Source: Zavarzinia aquatilis
GTDB lineage: Bacteria > Pseudomonadota > Alphaproteobacteria > Zavarziniales > Zavarziniaceae
Assembly: GCF_003173035.1 (NCBI RefSeq)
Contig: NZ_QGLE01000019.1
Span: forward strand, 1-34,883
Direction of reading: 5' to 3'
DNA length: 34,883 bases
In this document: one piece after another, positions 27,101 to 34,850 of the stretch
Numbering within the stretch: position 1 is the first letter of the stretch
Layout of the letters: each line of letters opens with the position of its first letter
Translations under genes and position numbers: made by a program
Notes under the pieces: generated by a model
Told to the model about the DNA's origin: nothing
Database searches by the model: none
What the model saw: the letters and a program-made list of their open reading frames with translations, nothing else

Positions 27101-30100
27101 TGTTGTGCCGAATGTTCGGCCGCACGCGCATAGGGGGATCCGAGGGCGATCCGATCGTGGAGATTTCCCCATAGGCCTGTGACGCGCAATTTGCGCACGC
27201 CTTCGTCGTCCGCCAGCCAGCGGCGAACCAGTTCCTCGTCGCCGGGGCTGGTCATGAACGGGGCCGGATGGCGTGGCATCTTGATCGGTTCCGCCAGCGC
27301 ACCCGAGCCACGTGTCAGACCCGTGGTGAGGCCGTAAGGGGAATATCCGCAGAAGGTGGTATCGAGCACGCGCCGCGTGACCGGACACCGCCATGCATCT
27401 TCCACCGGCGCGATCACGGCATCGCCGAGCTCCAGGCGCATATCTGCACCACTACCGACGGCTGTGAACAAAGGCCCTAGATCGAACCACGCTTTTTCAA
27501 GGAGCTCGTTGATAGTTTCGCGGTCCCCGCGTTCCTCGGCATCCAACCCGAGGCCAACCTCCAACAAACGGGGTAGTGAACCGCGATTGCCGATGTGGTC
27601 TGGACGAATTTGCGGCCAACGAATTTCCGTCTTCGCGGTAATCGCGCTCTTGGGACCGATCAGTCGTTTCGGTGGGATGCCGGGTTGCAGCCAATGGGCA
27701 TCATTGCCCCCGATTCTGATGGCGAAATAGTCGCGCGCGGCGATCGTCAGGCAGAGGTAAAGGAAATCGCGCCAGTCTTGGATTGCCTTCCCGCGTGTTC
27801 GCAACGCGTTCGGCGTTCTACCTTCGGGCAGGTTCTCGATTGCGGCAAATCTCAGCTTCGCCAGCCCCATGGTTTCGACCGAGTTCGCCTGCTTCGTGCG
27901 GCGCGCGAGTTCCCGAAGCAGCAAGAGTTCGGCAAAACGCTCCCGCCCCTTCACCGGATCCCCGAAACGGTCTGGATCACGCTTCGCCCAGACCTGTAAC
28001 ATCCAGTGGCTGACGTCGTGCTGCTCGCTCAAGCGGCTTCGCACCACTTCCCACGGCAGGCCGGCATTTGACTTGGTCAATGCTCGTTGCTGCTGCTCGA
28101 GGAATGGCACGGCCGCCTCGGCCGCGGCGCCGCCCAAGCGGCGCAACTCCGTGATGGCTGCATTCACTCTAGCCAGATCATCGGCAACTGCTGGATCGAC
28201 GCGCAGGGAGTCTTGAACAGCGAAATAGATCAAGGCACGGATACGGTTTCGCTCGGCCGCATTCTGCAATTTGGCGGATAGTCTCGCCGTACCCTGGCGG
28301 CTGTCGGTGAACGACAGTAACTGCCGCCCCTCGGCAGGACTCCCATACCCCGACGGCGGGCCGGAAACCGAGATATCGGCGCCTTCCAGCAGCAGGGGAC
28401 TCGCGTTCGTCAAGATCGTCGGCGCGCCAAAACGGAACGGCCTTAGAATTTGCGGCCGCCTTCGCGTGCCTGCGCCGGCACAGGCCGGACAATATTCGGG
28501 ATCCTCTCGGTCGTGAGCCGACAAAGCGACAAGGCCCTCCCCTGGCTGATCAGCCACCGCCCCACTTCGCGGGTCGACATTCATTGGTCGCCCATGACGC
28601 AGCCGACGAACCGCAATAAGCCGATCGATTCCCGGTGCGCTCGGCCCCGTGCCGTCGTCATCGGACGAGGCAGCACCTTCTTCCTCGGAATCCCGTGCAT
28701 ATTCGTCTTCGCGCTCCCCGTCGTCGCGCGAACGCAGAATGCGGTTGTCCTCGACGGCATCGAGGAAGGGCTCGCCGCAGTTCCGGCACGACACTACCGG
28801 CAGCACCCTGCCGCCGCACTCCGGGCACTGGTCGACGGCTTCGGGCAGTAAGGCGCCGAAAGGCCATCCGTCAGCTCGCCCTGCGCAACTGGGGTCGAGG
28901 CAGGTCCAAAGTCCCGGTATCGCGCGGTGGAATACATGGAAACGCAAAGGCAGCAGGCGATGGCCGGCTATTTCGGTGCGGGCGAGCGCGAGTGCGAGCG
29001 CTTCCGGCTCCAACTCTGTCTCCGCTAGATCCCTGGCCACCGACGGCCAGTCCCGCGCGCCCTTTGTCAGTTCGGCGATTTGTTTCTGTACCAGCGGATT
29101 ACGCGCCAGCCGGTCATCCGTCGAACGGGCATCGCGCCCTGACCAGGAAATATCGGCAAGGCTTTTCTCTCGATCGACAGGCGGCAGATCCGGCATATGG
29201 CGATGGCCGACGACGACATGCACATGTTCTGCCGGCGCGCCAGAAACATCACGCAAAAAGCGGCGCAGTTCCTCGGTGACGTCCGCCCCTTCCCCGATCG
29301 TCGCCGACGTCGCAACAAAGCGGACCTGCGCGGGTGTAACCCCGAAAGACAATAGGACCCGGCGAAGAAGCAACGCGATTTCGGCGGCGTTCGAGCCTGT
29401 GTAACTGTGGGCCTCGTCGAGGATGATCCAACGCAACCGCCCCTGCGACGCATCGAGGATTGGTCGGTCCTTGCGACGTACCGTCAGATATTCCAGCATC
29501 GTCACATTGGTCACGAGAATTGGCGGCGGGTCCGCTCTTAGTGTGCGCCGACACAAAATCTGCTCGGGCACCTGCCGCTCCCGGCCGGCCTTGTCGTCAT
29601 CCGGCATTTCGCCGTTATAGAGGGCATAACGAATCTTGCCCTTGAACGGCCTTGTCCATTTGCCCAATCGATCTTGCTGATTGGCGATCAATGCGTTGAG
29701 CGGGTAGAGCGCGATCGCACGGACGCCGCTCAAGGGACCGGATTGGCCTTCCGCTTCCCGCGCCAGATCGTCGAGCAGCGGCACCATGAAGCATTCGGTC
29801 TTGCCGGACCCGGTGCCGCTGGTTACCAGGATCGACTGCGGCTTGGGATCCGTGAGGTAACGCCAGGCCTCGAGCTGATGCTTGTATGGGTGCCAGTCCC
29901 TCCCGATTCGGGGATCGCCAGGTTGATCGAGCGCATCGACGACTTTCGAATGAATTGTCGTGCCGGCGAGTGATGCCAATGTCTCTTCGGCTTCAATGAA
30001 GGGAAACGCGGCCTCGACGATCGGTTCCTGCAACAAGGCCCCAGCACCGATATCCCGCCCACCAAACTTGCGCCGGATTTCCTTGGCCAGTGCCGGGTGA

Positions 30101-30183
30101 TTGAGCCCGCTCAGGCCGAGAATGGCCTCGACCGACCGCTGGCGGATTTCCTCTACCACTTGAAAGGGCGTCAACCTGCGCAT
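24127..30183 (-). CDS. druE: Large DEAD/DEAH helicase with DUF1998, DruE-like (Druantia)
   Basis: The 2018-residue protein matches the size and plan of DruE, the helicase shared by Druantia anti-phage systems. Walker A is TSGTGSGKTE (about 118-127), the DEAH box WIILDEAHSY (about 247-256), and SATIGEG lies near 292. The second RecA domain is far downstream, with MEMGVDIGS and YRQRVGRAGRR (about 1048-1085). Cysteine clusters (CPECGG...CRNCGE near 440; CKQCG...CSECG near 1370) look like zinc ribbons. DUF1998 follows, with DHASGGAGF and GCINGCSACVL (about 1590-1620), then about 400 residues of unknown role. GGGGAAG precedes the ATG. It lies 14 bases downstream of a 1159-residue gene, and this pairing suggests Druantia type III. 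The family is certain; the exact subtype rests on gene order and size. Confidence 0.8.
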   Translation of the reverse strand: MRRLTPFQVVEEIRQRSVEAILGLSGLNHPALAKEIRRKFGGRDIGAGALLQEPIVEAAFPFIEAEETLASLAGTTIHSKVVDALDQPGDPRIGRDWHPYKHQLEAWRYLTDPKPQSILVTSGTGSGKTECFMVPLLDDLAREAEGQSGPLSGVRAIALYPLNALIANQQDRLGKWTRPFKGKIRYALYNGEMPDDDKAGRERQVPEQILCRRTLRADPPPILVTNVTMLEYLTVRRKDRPILDASQGRLRWIILDEAHSYTGSNAAEIALLLRRVLLSFGVTPAQVRFVATSATIGEGADVTEELRRFLRDVSGAPAEHVHVVVGHRHMPDLPPVDREKSLADISWSGRDARSTDDRLARNPLVQKQIAELTKGARDWPSVARDLAETELEPEALALALARTEIAGHRLLPLRFHVFHRAIPGLWTCLDPSCAGRADGWPFGALLPEAVDQCPECGGRVLPVVSCRNCGEPFLDAVEDNRILRSRDDGEREDEYARDSEEEGAASSDDDGTGPSAPGIDRLIAVRRLRHGRPMNVDPRSGAVADQPGEGLVALSAHDREDPEYCPACAGAGTRRRPQILRPFRFGAPTILTNASPLLLEGADISVSGPPSGYGSPAEGRQLLSFTDSRQGTARLSAKLQNAAERNRIRALIYFAVQDSLRVDPAVADDLARVNAAITELRRLGGAAAEAAVPFLEQQQRALTKSNAGLPWEVVRSRLSEQHDVSHWMLQVWAKRDPDRFGDPVKGRERFAELLLLRELARRTKQANSVETMGLAKLRFAAIENLPEGRTPNALRTRGKAIQDWRDFLYLCLTIAARDYFAIRIGGNDAHWLQPGIPPKRLIGPKSAITAKTEIRWPQIRPDHIGNRGSLPRLLEVGLGLDAEERGDRETINELLEKAWFDLGPLFTAVGSGADMRLELGDAVIAPVEDAWRCPVTRRVLDTTFCGYSPYGLTTGLTRGSGALAEPIKMPRHPAPFMTSPGDEELVRRWLADDEGVRKLRVTGLWGNLHDRIALGSPYARAAEHSAQQPSQRLRNYEAEFRCGEINILNCSTTMEMGVDIGSVSTVMMTNVPPSIANYRQRVGRAGRRRQATAMAFTYCRDNPIEWEAFREPLRFLGRAVAAPRVSLDSAPLVQRHANALLLAAFVRGQNGDATTTKAGAFYGFPADLRKERLPDPPSVAFRAWLAKPSVREAMAGAMGELLRGSVLENDKGIFESAKSAVETAEGEFRAEWDGLQSQAVGLDREIARKAIGFQLQRLCGEFLLSDLSDRGVLPGHGFPTAVVQFIHKDEPDRDEGAAEEGSPFRRRFFASRNLDQAMRDYAPGADVVIDGLVYRSAGVTLNWKRPAGDKDARDIQSLGFVWHCKQCGAAGTHRVRVSECSECGAAGDPLWQAEYLRPAGFAAEPRPAHSDADIVAYVPPEAPIVAARGSAWHPLRVPELGRSRSSANGLVFYSSAGGGLGDGYTVCLHCGRAQAMDAPENLPFASHRPLRYTKADDDGKCPGASRPFAVKQNILFGHEIRTDVFELQLDGLDQPGAAWAFGSALRTVLTRELGVELNEVGLWIERRSTAIGGWVHSIFLFDHASGGAGFSPRAQDLFAKLLGPIRGLLDCGVEGCINGCSACVLTPDLHEQQKIIDRQSALAFVETRMGALATPAPVDHFVSGASFSDNLVDELAAGAGSVTIWGEHPNVAALRSGPFSRLAASLQHAGRPLVLVLTREILAGMDDAMRLALRDLAARFDIVLRSGSAPRFPNGAVALAALGASGSREIWATRDSGAGILGDAWGVAAEAPILRATWHLEDNVEAVPADLMEPRADAAFISFTTECNGPLSGFGARLLECAKPLLQRVGGWRAGHLVGVEYFDRYLKNPLTVRLACEFIGALSKSVGKAGQVQVSLVSEPWRPDPRYDDRRPWQAVHDWRSDDDRVKTTEAVLGRFGMNGSMVLRRDRHAREMVLSFDDSTAVTIVFDQGFGCWAGPRGIPLRFDFGASAQDQAQKLAALNAMIEGPDSPSYIVVHR

Positions 30184-30197
30184 TCATTCTTCCCCGA

Positions 30198-33100
30198 TTA
30201 TCGTTCGGTATTCAGCAGGGCCGCGGCATAGGCCGAGACGTAATAGGTAGGATCCACGGCGGCAGCTTCCTTGCAGCGCCTTATCTGGGTGGGCGTCAGT
30301 GTAATGCCGGACTTCGCGGCCGACGCCGCGGCAACCGGAGCATCCAGCGATTCGAGATGCATCGGATCGAATTTTGTTGCGAACGACTCCGGAAGAAATG
30401 CGGCGAGTTCCGAAGTGCGAAACAAACTCGTTTGCTTGGACACACCCAAGTCGCCACGATCATAGGTACGCCGTACAAAATCTTGGGCGGCATCGAGAAT
30501 GGAAGGGATCGAACGCGGCCTTGGGATCAGGTTGGCCGCAGCCAGGGCGGCCGCCACGACCGGATCGAGATGGCCTGTACGGCTCGCGGCAGCATCGACC
30601 GTCTGTTTTCCCAGGGCCGCCGTCGCCGCAAACTCCCACCCCGCCTTGATGAGTGGTTCGGCAATACTTCTTCCGAGCGCATTCGCCGCCGCCCGCCATG
30701 CGTTCAGTGGCAACGCGGCCCAAAGAAAGGGCAACTCGGACTCGAGACGCCAGATGGTGGCCTGGGCGGCCTCGTCCGCCGACAAAAGCAAATGCGCAAG
30801 AACAATCGGGGCATATGCAAGAGCCACCAAGGCATCGAATGTCGATGCCGGCAGCCCATTCAGCGAACTGATCAGATCGCGGAGCCAACGAATGTCTTCA
30901 CCGGCACTGTCGAGGTCCGCCGAAATGGCCCGCATCCGATCGACGATAGCCGCGTGGCGATCCGACGCAGAAATGATGAGTGCCGTCGCAGCCAAACCAC
31001 CGCTTACAGGGGGCGGCGGACCGGGACGGGAAACGATGGACGGTCGGGATCGAACGACGGGGCCGCTGCGCAAATAGATCCACCACGTTCCGTCCATGTC
31101 GGCGGGCAGGTCGACCGAAGGCCGGTTCACGAAATCGGCGAAATCGAGCGAGGCCAGTTGATGTTCCTCGGCAGGCGCGATGACTGGCCTGCCGGCCAGA
31201 ACAAGCATCCCGCCGCCCGTGTCATGGATCCCAGCGATCGAGACAACACCGTCGGCGCAACGGACCTCGCTGTCAAAGAGCCGGACCCGCCACGGCGGAG
31301 AACTATTGCCGATGATGCTCAGTGAACACCAAGCGTCTATCCCGGCCGAGGCGAGATCGCTCCGAATCCTCTCCGATAGAGGGCGTAAACCAACCTCTTG
31401 GTCGCCGGAGACATAACGCGCCGGCACGCCGATCTCCGCATGCTTGAGTTCGCAGCAGAGGGTCAGTTTTCCCCCACCGAAGGCGACGAGGTCGCCCAGA
31501 TCCGCCGGCGTTATCTCCGACCCTGGCGGGACGATACGGCCGTCCCAGCCCGCGATTCCGTCAGGCAAAGGAAACGGCAGCGCAATCCTGATCGACCGGC
31601 CGGCATTCGGCATTCGCAGCGCGAATATTACCTGCCGGCTGGGATGGCTGAAGAACGTGAACGCAAAGCTGTTACCCGAATGCCGCTCTATACGAAGCCC
31701 TTCAGCAGGCTCCGGCGCTATCTCAAGCTCACCGAACCCCTCGAATTCGTAGCGCCAACCCCCGGCTTCGCGCTCACGGCGTACTCTTGCGGATCGAGGA
31801 ACGATCGCGGCTCGGACGCGATCCCGCACGAATCCAGTCTGCGCATCGCGCCACATTACGTCGATCACACCGGCCAAGGGCCGACGCCGTGCCCACTCTT
31901 CCCATGGATCACCGCCGCCGCGCCGCCACAACAGTTCTTTGTCGAGTGGCTTGACCAGCGTCCGTCCCTTAAAGCAGCTCACCGTCGGCGCCCCGGCAAA
32001 TACCGACAGACCATCCGCCCCGTCAAAGTCCTGCACCAGGAACCCACGGAGTTCGATCCGGTCGCGAAACTCTTCGGTGGCGTTTGTCTTGATGCAATAG
32101 AGCAAGCCGCCTTCAGCGCTCTTCACCAGAACGGATTGATCGACAAGCCATAAGCCACGGCCATCCGCTGTCCGGCCAATTGGCAGGGGGCCACCATCAC
32201 ACGGAGTCTGTTCCCAGCTCAAAGTCCAGTCTTCGGGCGCTGTCACGACAACGCGCTCGGCCCGCAGGCTGGCCGATCCATGTGCGGCGAGGATCAAGAC
32301 GGTCGGCCCCGTCGCGTCTTCCTTGTCGATATTGAAGGTGATGACGTCGCTACGCTCCGGTTCACCACCGGGCCATGGCATCACGCGCGCGGCCCCATCG
32401 GGCGACTGGATGAGCACGTCGATCGGCACATCAAGCGGCACGTTGTCGAGTTCGGTGCGCCGCGTCAGCGGGCGCAGCCGCCAACCATCCTCGTCTTCGC
32501 CCGGTGGATCCAGAAAGGCCAATTCCTCGCCCAATATGCGCGCCAGCACTCCATGGGGATGAACCCCCAGCCTGGCGCCCGGCCTGGCCAAACCGCTGAG
32601 CGCGCCGGCCTTGATCTCGCCGCCGAGCGACAGCCTCAAGCCGCTGCTCCACCCTTCGGGCGTTCGTCGCAACACCCGCACGCATCCGGCACCGCCACTC
32701 AGGCCGCGCCCAATTTTTTCTGCGGCAAGGATCCCATCGACCAGTCTGCGCGCGGCATCCGTATCGGCCCAAATCGGCAGTTCGTCGCGCCACCCCGGCC
32801 GAATCTGATCGAGCACCGTCGACGGCGTCAGGCCGGGAGCAACGGCTTCTGCTTGGCGCCGCAGTTCGACAATCACAAATGCGAGATCGGCCGCCAGCGC
32901 GATGAACGCCGGCTGACGATAAGTGTCACGCAATTCATCCCTTGCGGCGTCGGCCACTGCGAAGGCGTCCTCAGGCGAGGGCATGGCCGCGAGGCCGAGC
33001 AGCCGCCCGACGACCCCTCGGAGATACCGCGGCAGCCAACCTTCACCGGCCGCCAAGACACGCACCGGAAAGCCGCCTTCCAATGCGACCGTCAGCAATC

Positions 33101-33677
33101 GGTGGCGCTGCCCCATACGCTCGACGAGCGGGCGTCGCCACCATTTCAGCCCCTGTTCCAACAACTCGCGCCATTGCGCGTCGGACAGACTTGCCCCGAT
33201 TGCCCTGCTCAGATCGTCATATTTGCGTTGTCCGCCCTCATAATGGAGGCGGAACCAAGCCGATGCCCAAAGCGCAAGCAACGCCGCATCGTTCCCCTTG
33301 CCGTCCGTCAACCGGCTCGCACGCTGCCGCAGCAGCGTTTCCAATTCTTCATAATCGTCAGCGCCTAAACGATAGCGATGCAATGGGCGCCCGTCAGGTG
33401 CAGTCAGCCCGCAACGATCGAACAGCCGGACGACCGGCATCGGTTTTGGCGGGCCCGGAACCGATGGCGGCACAGGCGACGTGCGCCCGGACTGCGACTT
33501 CGCCCGAACCATTTCGCATACCACTTTGAGGCGCAGACGCCCGGCATCGGTCGATTTGTGATGCTGAAGCTCATCAGCGACCTCCTTCAGCCGCTCATAA
33601 TTCCCTCTCGCTGACTGAAATATTTTTTCGAGTTTCTGTAACGTTTCGGAGCATAGAGGACGTTGATTCATTTCCAA
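30198..33677 (-). CDS. Large protein of unknown fold, DruH candidate (Druantia type III)
   Basis: I recognise no catalytic motif in its 1159 residues. The N-terminal about 60 residues are charged and probably helical or coiled-coil, followed by a proline-rich linker (PVPPSVPGPPKPMP, about 74-87). The centre is rich in Trp, Arg and Gly and looks beta-rich; a second proline-rich stretch lies near residue 890, and the last about 270 residues are Ala/Leu-rich helices. It is the first gene of a two-gene operon with the DUF1998 helicase, as in Druantia type III (DruH then DruE), and its size fits. A TTG start at 33677 has a perfect GGAGG five bases upstream; an ATG at 33671 is in frame but 11 bases from it. 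The gene itself has ordinary composition although its promoter region is extremely AT-rich. Confidence 0.7.
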   Translation of the reverse strand: MEMNQRPLCSETLQKLEKIFQSARGNYERLKEVADELQHHKSTDAGRLRLKVVCEMVRAKSQSGRTSPVPPSVPGPPKPMPVVRLFDRCGLTAPDGRPLHRYRLGADDYEELETLLRQRASRLTDGKGNDAALLALWASAWFRLHYEGGQRKYDDLSRAIGASLSDAQWRELLEQGLKWWRRPLVERMGQRHRLLTVALEGGFPVRVLAAGEGWLPRYLRGVVGRLLGLAAMPSPEDAFAVADAARDELRDTYRQPAFIALAADLAFVIVELRRQAEAVAPGLTPSTVLDQIRPGWRDELPIWADTDAARRLVDGILAAEKIGRGLSGGAGCVRVLRRTPEGWSSGLRLSLGGEIKAGALSGLARPGARLGVHPHGVLARILGEELAFLDPPGEDEDGWRLRPLTRRTELDNVPLDVPIDVLIQSPDGAARVMPWPGGEPERSDVITFNIDKEDATGPTVLILAAHGSASLRAERVVVTAPEDWTLSWEQTPCDGGPLPIGRTADGRGLWLVDQSVLVKSAEGGLLYCIKTNATEEFRDRIELRGFLVQDFDGADGLSVFAGAPTVSCFKGRTLVKPLDKELLWRRGGGDPWEEWARRRPLAGVIDVMWRDAQTGFVRDRVRAAIVPRSARVRREREAGGWRYEFEGFGELEIAPEPAEGLRIERHSGNSFAFTFFSHPSRQVIFALRMPNAGRSIRIALPFPLPDGIAGWDGRIVPPGSEITPADLGDLVAFGGGKLTLCCELKHAEIGVPARYVSGDQEVGLRPLSERIRSDLASAGIDAWCSLSIIGNSSPPWRVRLFDSEVRCADGVVSIAGIHDTGGGMLVLAGRPVIAPAEEHQLASLDFADFVNRPSVDLPADMDGTWWIYLRSGPVVRSRPSIVSRPGPPPPVSGGLAATALIISASDRHAAIVDRMRAISADLDSAGEDIRWLRDLISSLNGLPASTFDALVALAYAPIVLAHLLLSADEAAQATIWRLESELPFLWAALPLNAWRAAANALGRSIAEPLIKAGWEFAATAALGKQTVDAAASRTGHLDPVVAAALAAANLIPRPRSIPSILDAAQDFVRRTYDRGDLGVSKQTSLFRTSELAAFLPESFATKFDPMHLESLDAPVAAASAAKSGITLTPTQIRRCKEAAAVDPTYYVSAYAAALLNTER

Positions 33678-33682
33678 TACTG

Positions 33683-33687
33683 CCTCC
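33683..33687 (-). promoter_or_regulatory. Ribosome binding site GGAGG favouring a TTG start
   Basis: On the minus strand GGAGG is followed by five bases and TTG at 33677, against eleven bases to the ATG at 33671. The spacing favours the TTG codon, which may keep translation of the large protein low. Confidence 0.55.
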
Positions 33688-33700
33688 GCTCTACGATTTT

Positions 33701-33729
33701 ATTATATGAATTCCATTTTTTCATGAAAA
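33701..33729 (-). promoter_or_regulatory. Promoter of the Druantia-like operon
   Basis: On the minus strand a perfect TATAAT (33706-33701) lies 17 bp downstream of TTTTCA (33729-33724), which matches four of six -35 bases. The predicted transcript would begin near 33694, giving a leader of under 20 nt before the ribosome site and TTG start. Confidence 0.6.
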
Positions 33730-33730
33730 A
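33717..33730. promoter_or_regulatory. 14-bp palindrome over the -35 region, candidate operator
   Basis: TTTTTCATGAAAAA is a perfect palindrome that covers the -35 hexamer and start of the spacer of the promoter at 33701-33729. A repressor bound here would block the promoter. No regulator gene is adjacent. By chance such a palindrome is more likely in AT-rich DNA, which lowers confidence. Confidence 0.4.
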
Positions 33731-33914
33731 TATTTTCTTATTATTTATTTTCTTCTTTCCGACAGCAGCGCATCAATCTCATAAAATTGACCAGAACTTA
33801 ACTCGAACAACCATTTATTGAGGGCTCAGTTGCCGCAGCGGTGGCCGCTAGATAGCCATTGACCCAGATGGCCTTTGATTGTGGCACGCAAAAGAGCGCA
33901 CCCATAGAGGTATT

Positions 33915-33936
33915 ATGGATGTTTCAACACATCCAT
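33915..33936 (-). terminator. Hairpin downstream of the orphan gene
   Basis: ATGGATG (33915-33921) and CATCCAT (33930-33936) form a 7-bp stem with an 8-nt loop, about 75 bases past the stop of the gene that ends at 34012. No T tract follows, so a terminator role is only possible. Confidence 0.25.
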
Positions 33937-34011
33937 GACCATAGACAACTTATGAATACGAATTTCTCGCTGGTGGTGTTCCTCCCGGTATGGCACCGGC
34001 GTGGCGTCGAT

Positions 34012-34422
34012 TCAGTTGCCCGGGCAGGAGAAAAGGTCTGTCGCGGCCTTGCGGGCATCCTCGACGGCACTGAACCGTTCATTATACCGGATGCCGAGAA
34101 CCTCGACCGTATAGACGTCCTTGAGGACATTGCCATGGTTTGCGTGCTTATGGACACGTGCAACCAGGGCGCCCTCGAAATAGCCGCCACACCCATAACT
34201 GTAACTGTCGCATGTTTCCCACATCAAGCTGCCGACACGAATAGTCGCTTCGCGCCGCCGGCCATGCGCCTTCCGCTCCTCGAGAGCTTCGCGATAGCGG
34301 AGGGTTGCAATGTCCTGAGGGTTACGCTCCAGAAGCCAAGGAATATTCGCCAGCTCTGCCCTCACCTCGCGCTCCGTCATCCAGGGAGCTCGAGCGATCT
34401 TGTCTTCGATGGTCTTGGTCAT
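34012..34422 (-). CDS. Hypothetical protein, about 136 residues
   Basis: No family recognised. The protein is hydrophilic and has no signal peptide or membrane segment. It begins with a charged helical part (ERNPQDIATLRYREALEERK), followed by a part with Gly, Tyr and Cys (DSYSYGCGGYFEGALVARVH) that looks like a small beta structure. The ATG at 34422 was chosen because AAGGA lies four bases upstream; an ATG at 34434 would add four residues. The codon pattern of this frame is more protein-like than the overlapping plus-strand frame (33859-34521), but coding status is not certain. It lies between the IS element and the Druantia-like operon and could be a leftover of older host DNA or mobile cargo. 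Confidence 0.5.
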   Translation of the reverse strand: MTKTIEDKIARAPWMTEREVRAELANIPWLLERNPQDIATLRYREALEERKAHGRRREATIRVGSLMWETCDSYSYGCGGYFEGALVARVHKHANHGNVLKDVYTVEVLGIRYNERFSAVEDARKAATDLFSCPGN

Positions 34423-34583
34423 GGTGTCCTTCATCGGGGTTTCTCGTCATTACGCCAGTGGTCCAACAATTCCTGCACCGCCGCATCCCGCTCGCGATGC
34501 CACTGCTGCTACCTGAGCTGACCTGACCCCCGCGAGTTCATCCGCTGTGGAGTAGAGTCCGACCGAGAAGGAAGGGCTTTGAG

Positions 34584-34850
34584 ATGAAGCGGAAGCCGTT
34601 CAGCGAAGAGCAGATTATCGGGATCCTGAAGGAGGCGGAGGCGGGTGCGGTGGTGACGGAGCTTTGCCGTCGCCACGGGCTGTCGAGTGCGACCTTCTAT
34701 GCCTGGAAGGCGAAGTACGGCGGGCTGGAGGTCTCGGAGGCGAAGCGTCTGCGGGCGCTCGAGGACGAGAACGCGAAGCTGAAGCGGTTGCTGGCGGATG
34801 CCATGCTGGACAACGCCGGGCTGAAGGAACTTCTGTCAAAAAAATGGTGA
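34584..34850 (+). CDS. IS3-family transposase OrfA
   Basis: DNA-binding subunit of an IS3-family transposase, 88 residues, the usual length. It opens with KRKPFSEEQIIGILKEAEAG and a helix-turn-helix (VTELCRRHGLSSATFYAWK, about 24-42), then a leucine-zipper-like helix (LRALEDENAKLKRLLADAML, about 56-75) used for oligomerisation. A GGAAGG lies about ten bases before the ATG. It ends in SKKW just after an A7 run where ribosomes may shift to orfB. The sequence is intact up to the stop. Confidence 0.92.
   Translation: MKRKPFSEEQIIGILKEAEAGAVVTELCRRHGLSSATFYAWKAKYGGLEVSEAKRLRALEDENAKLKRLLADAMLDNAGLKELLSKKW
34838..34844 (+). promoter_or_regulatory. A7 slippery site for -1 frameshifting into OrfB
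   Basis: Seven A residues lie in the register A AAA AAA relative to orfA, four codons from its end counting the stop. This is the canonical IS3 slippage heptamer, giving an OrfAB fusion, the active transposase in this family (family knowledge). Confidence 0.7.

Larger units (their letters stand above)
33678..34011. other. AT-rich intergenic region upstream of the Druantia-like operon
   Basis: No gene was recognised in these 334 bp. Positions 33691-33760 have only 13 G or C in 70 (19%), in a window that is otherwise mostly well above 60%. The stretch holds the promoter and palindrome described separately and T-rich runs. From about 33790 composition returns gradually to normal. Confidence 0.7.

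Noticed and set aside
13287-33677. DISARM
   Set aside because: There is a DUF1998 helicase and a methyltransferase, but no DrmB, no PLD protein DrmC and no SNF2-type DrmD, and the genes are in two convergent operons.
33859-34521. Plus-strand open frame of 220 codons
   Set aside because: It overlaps the minus-strand orphan gene, has no ribosome site or recognisable domain, and runs into the IS element end.
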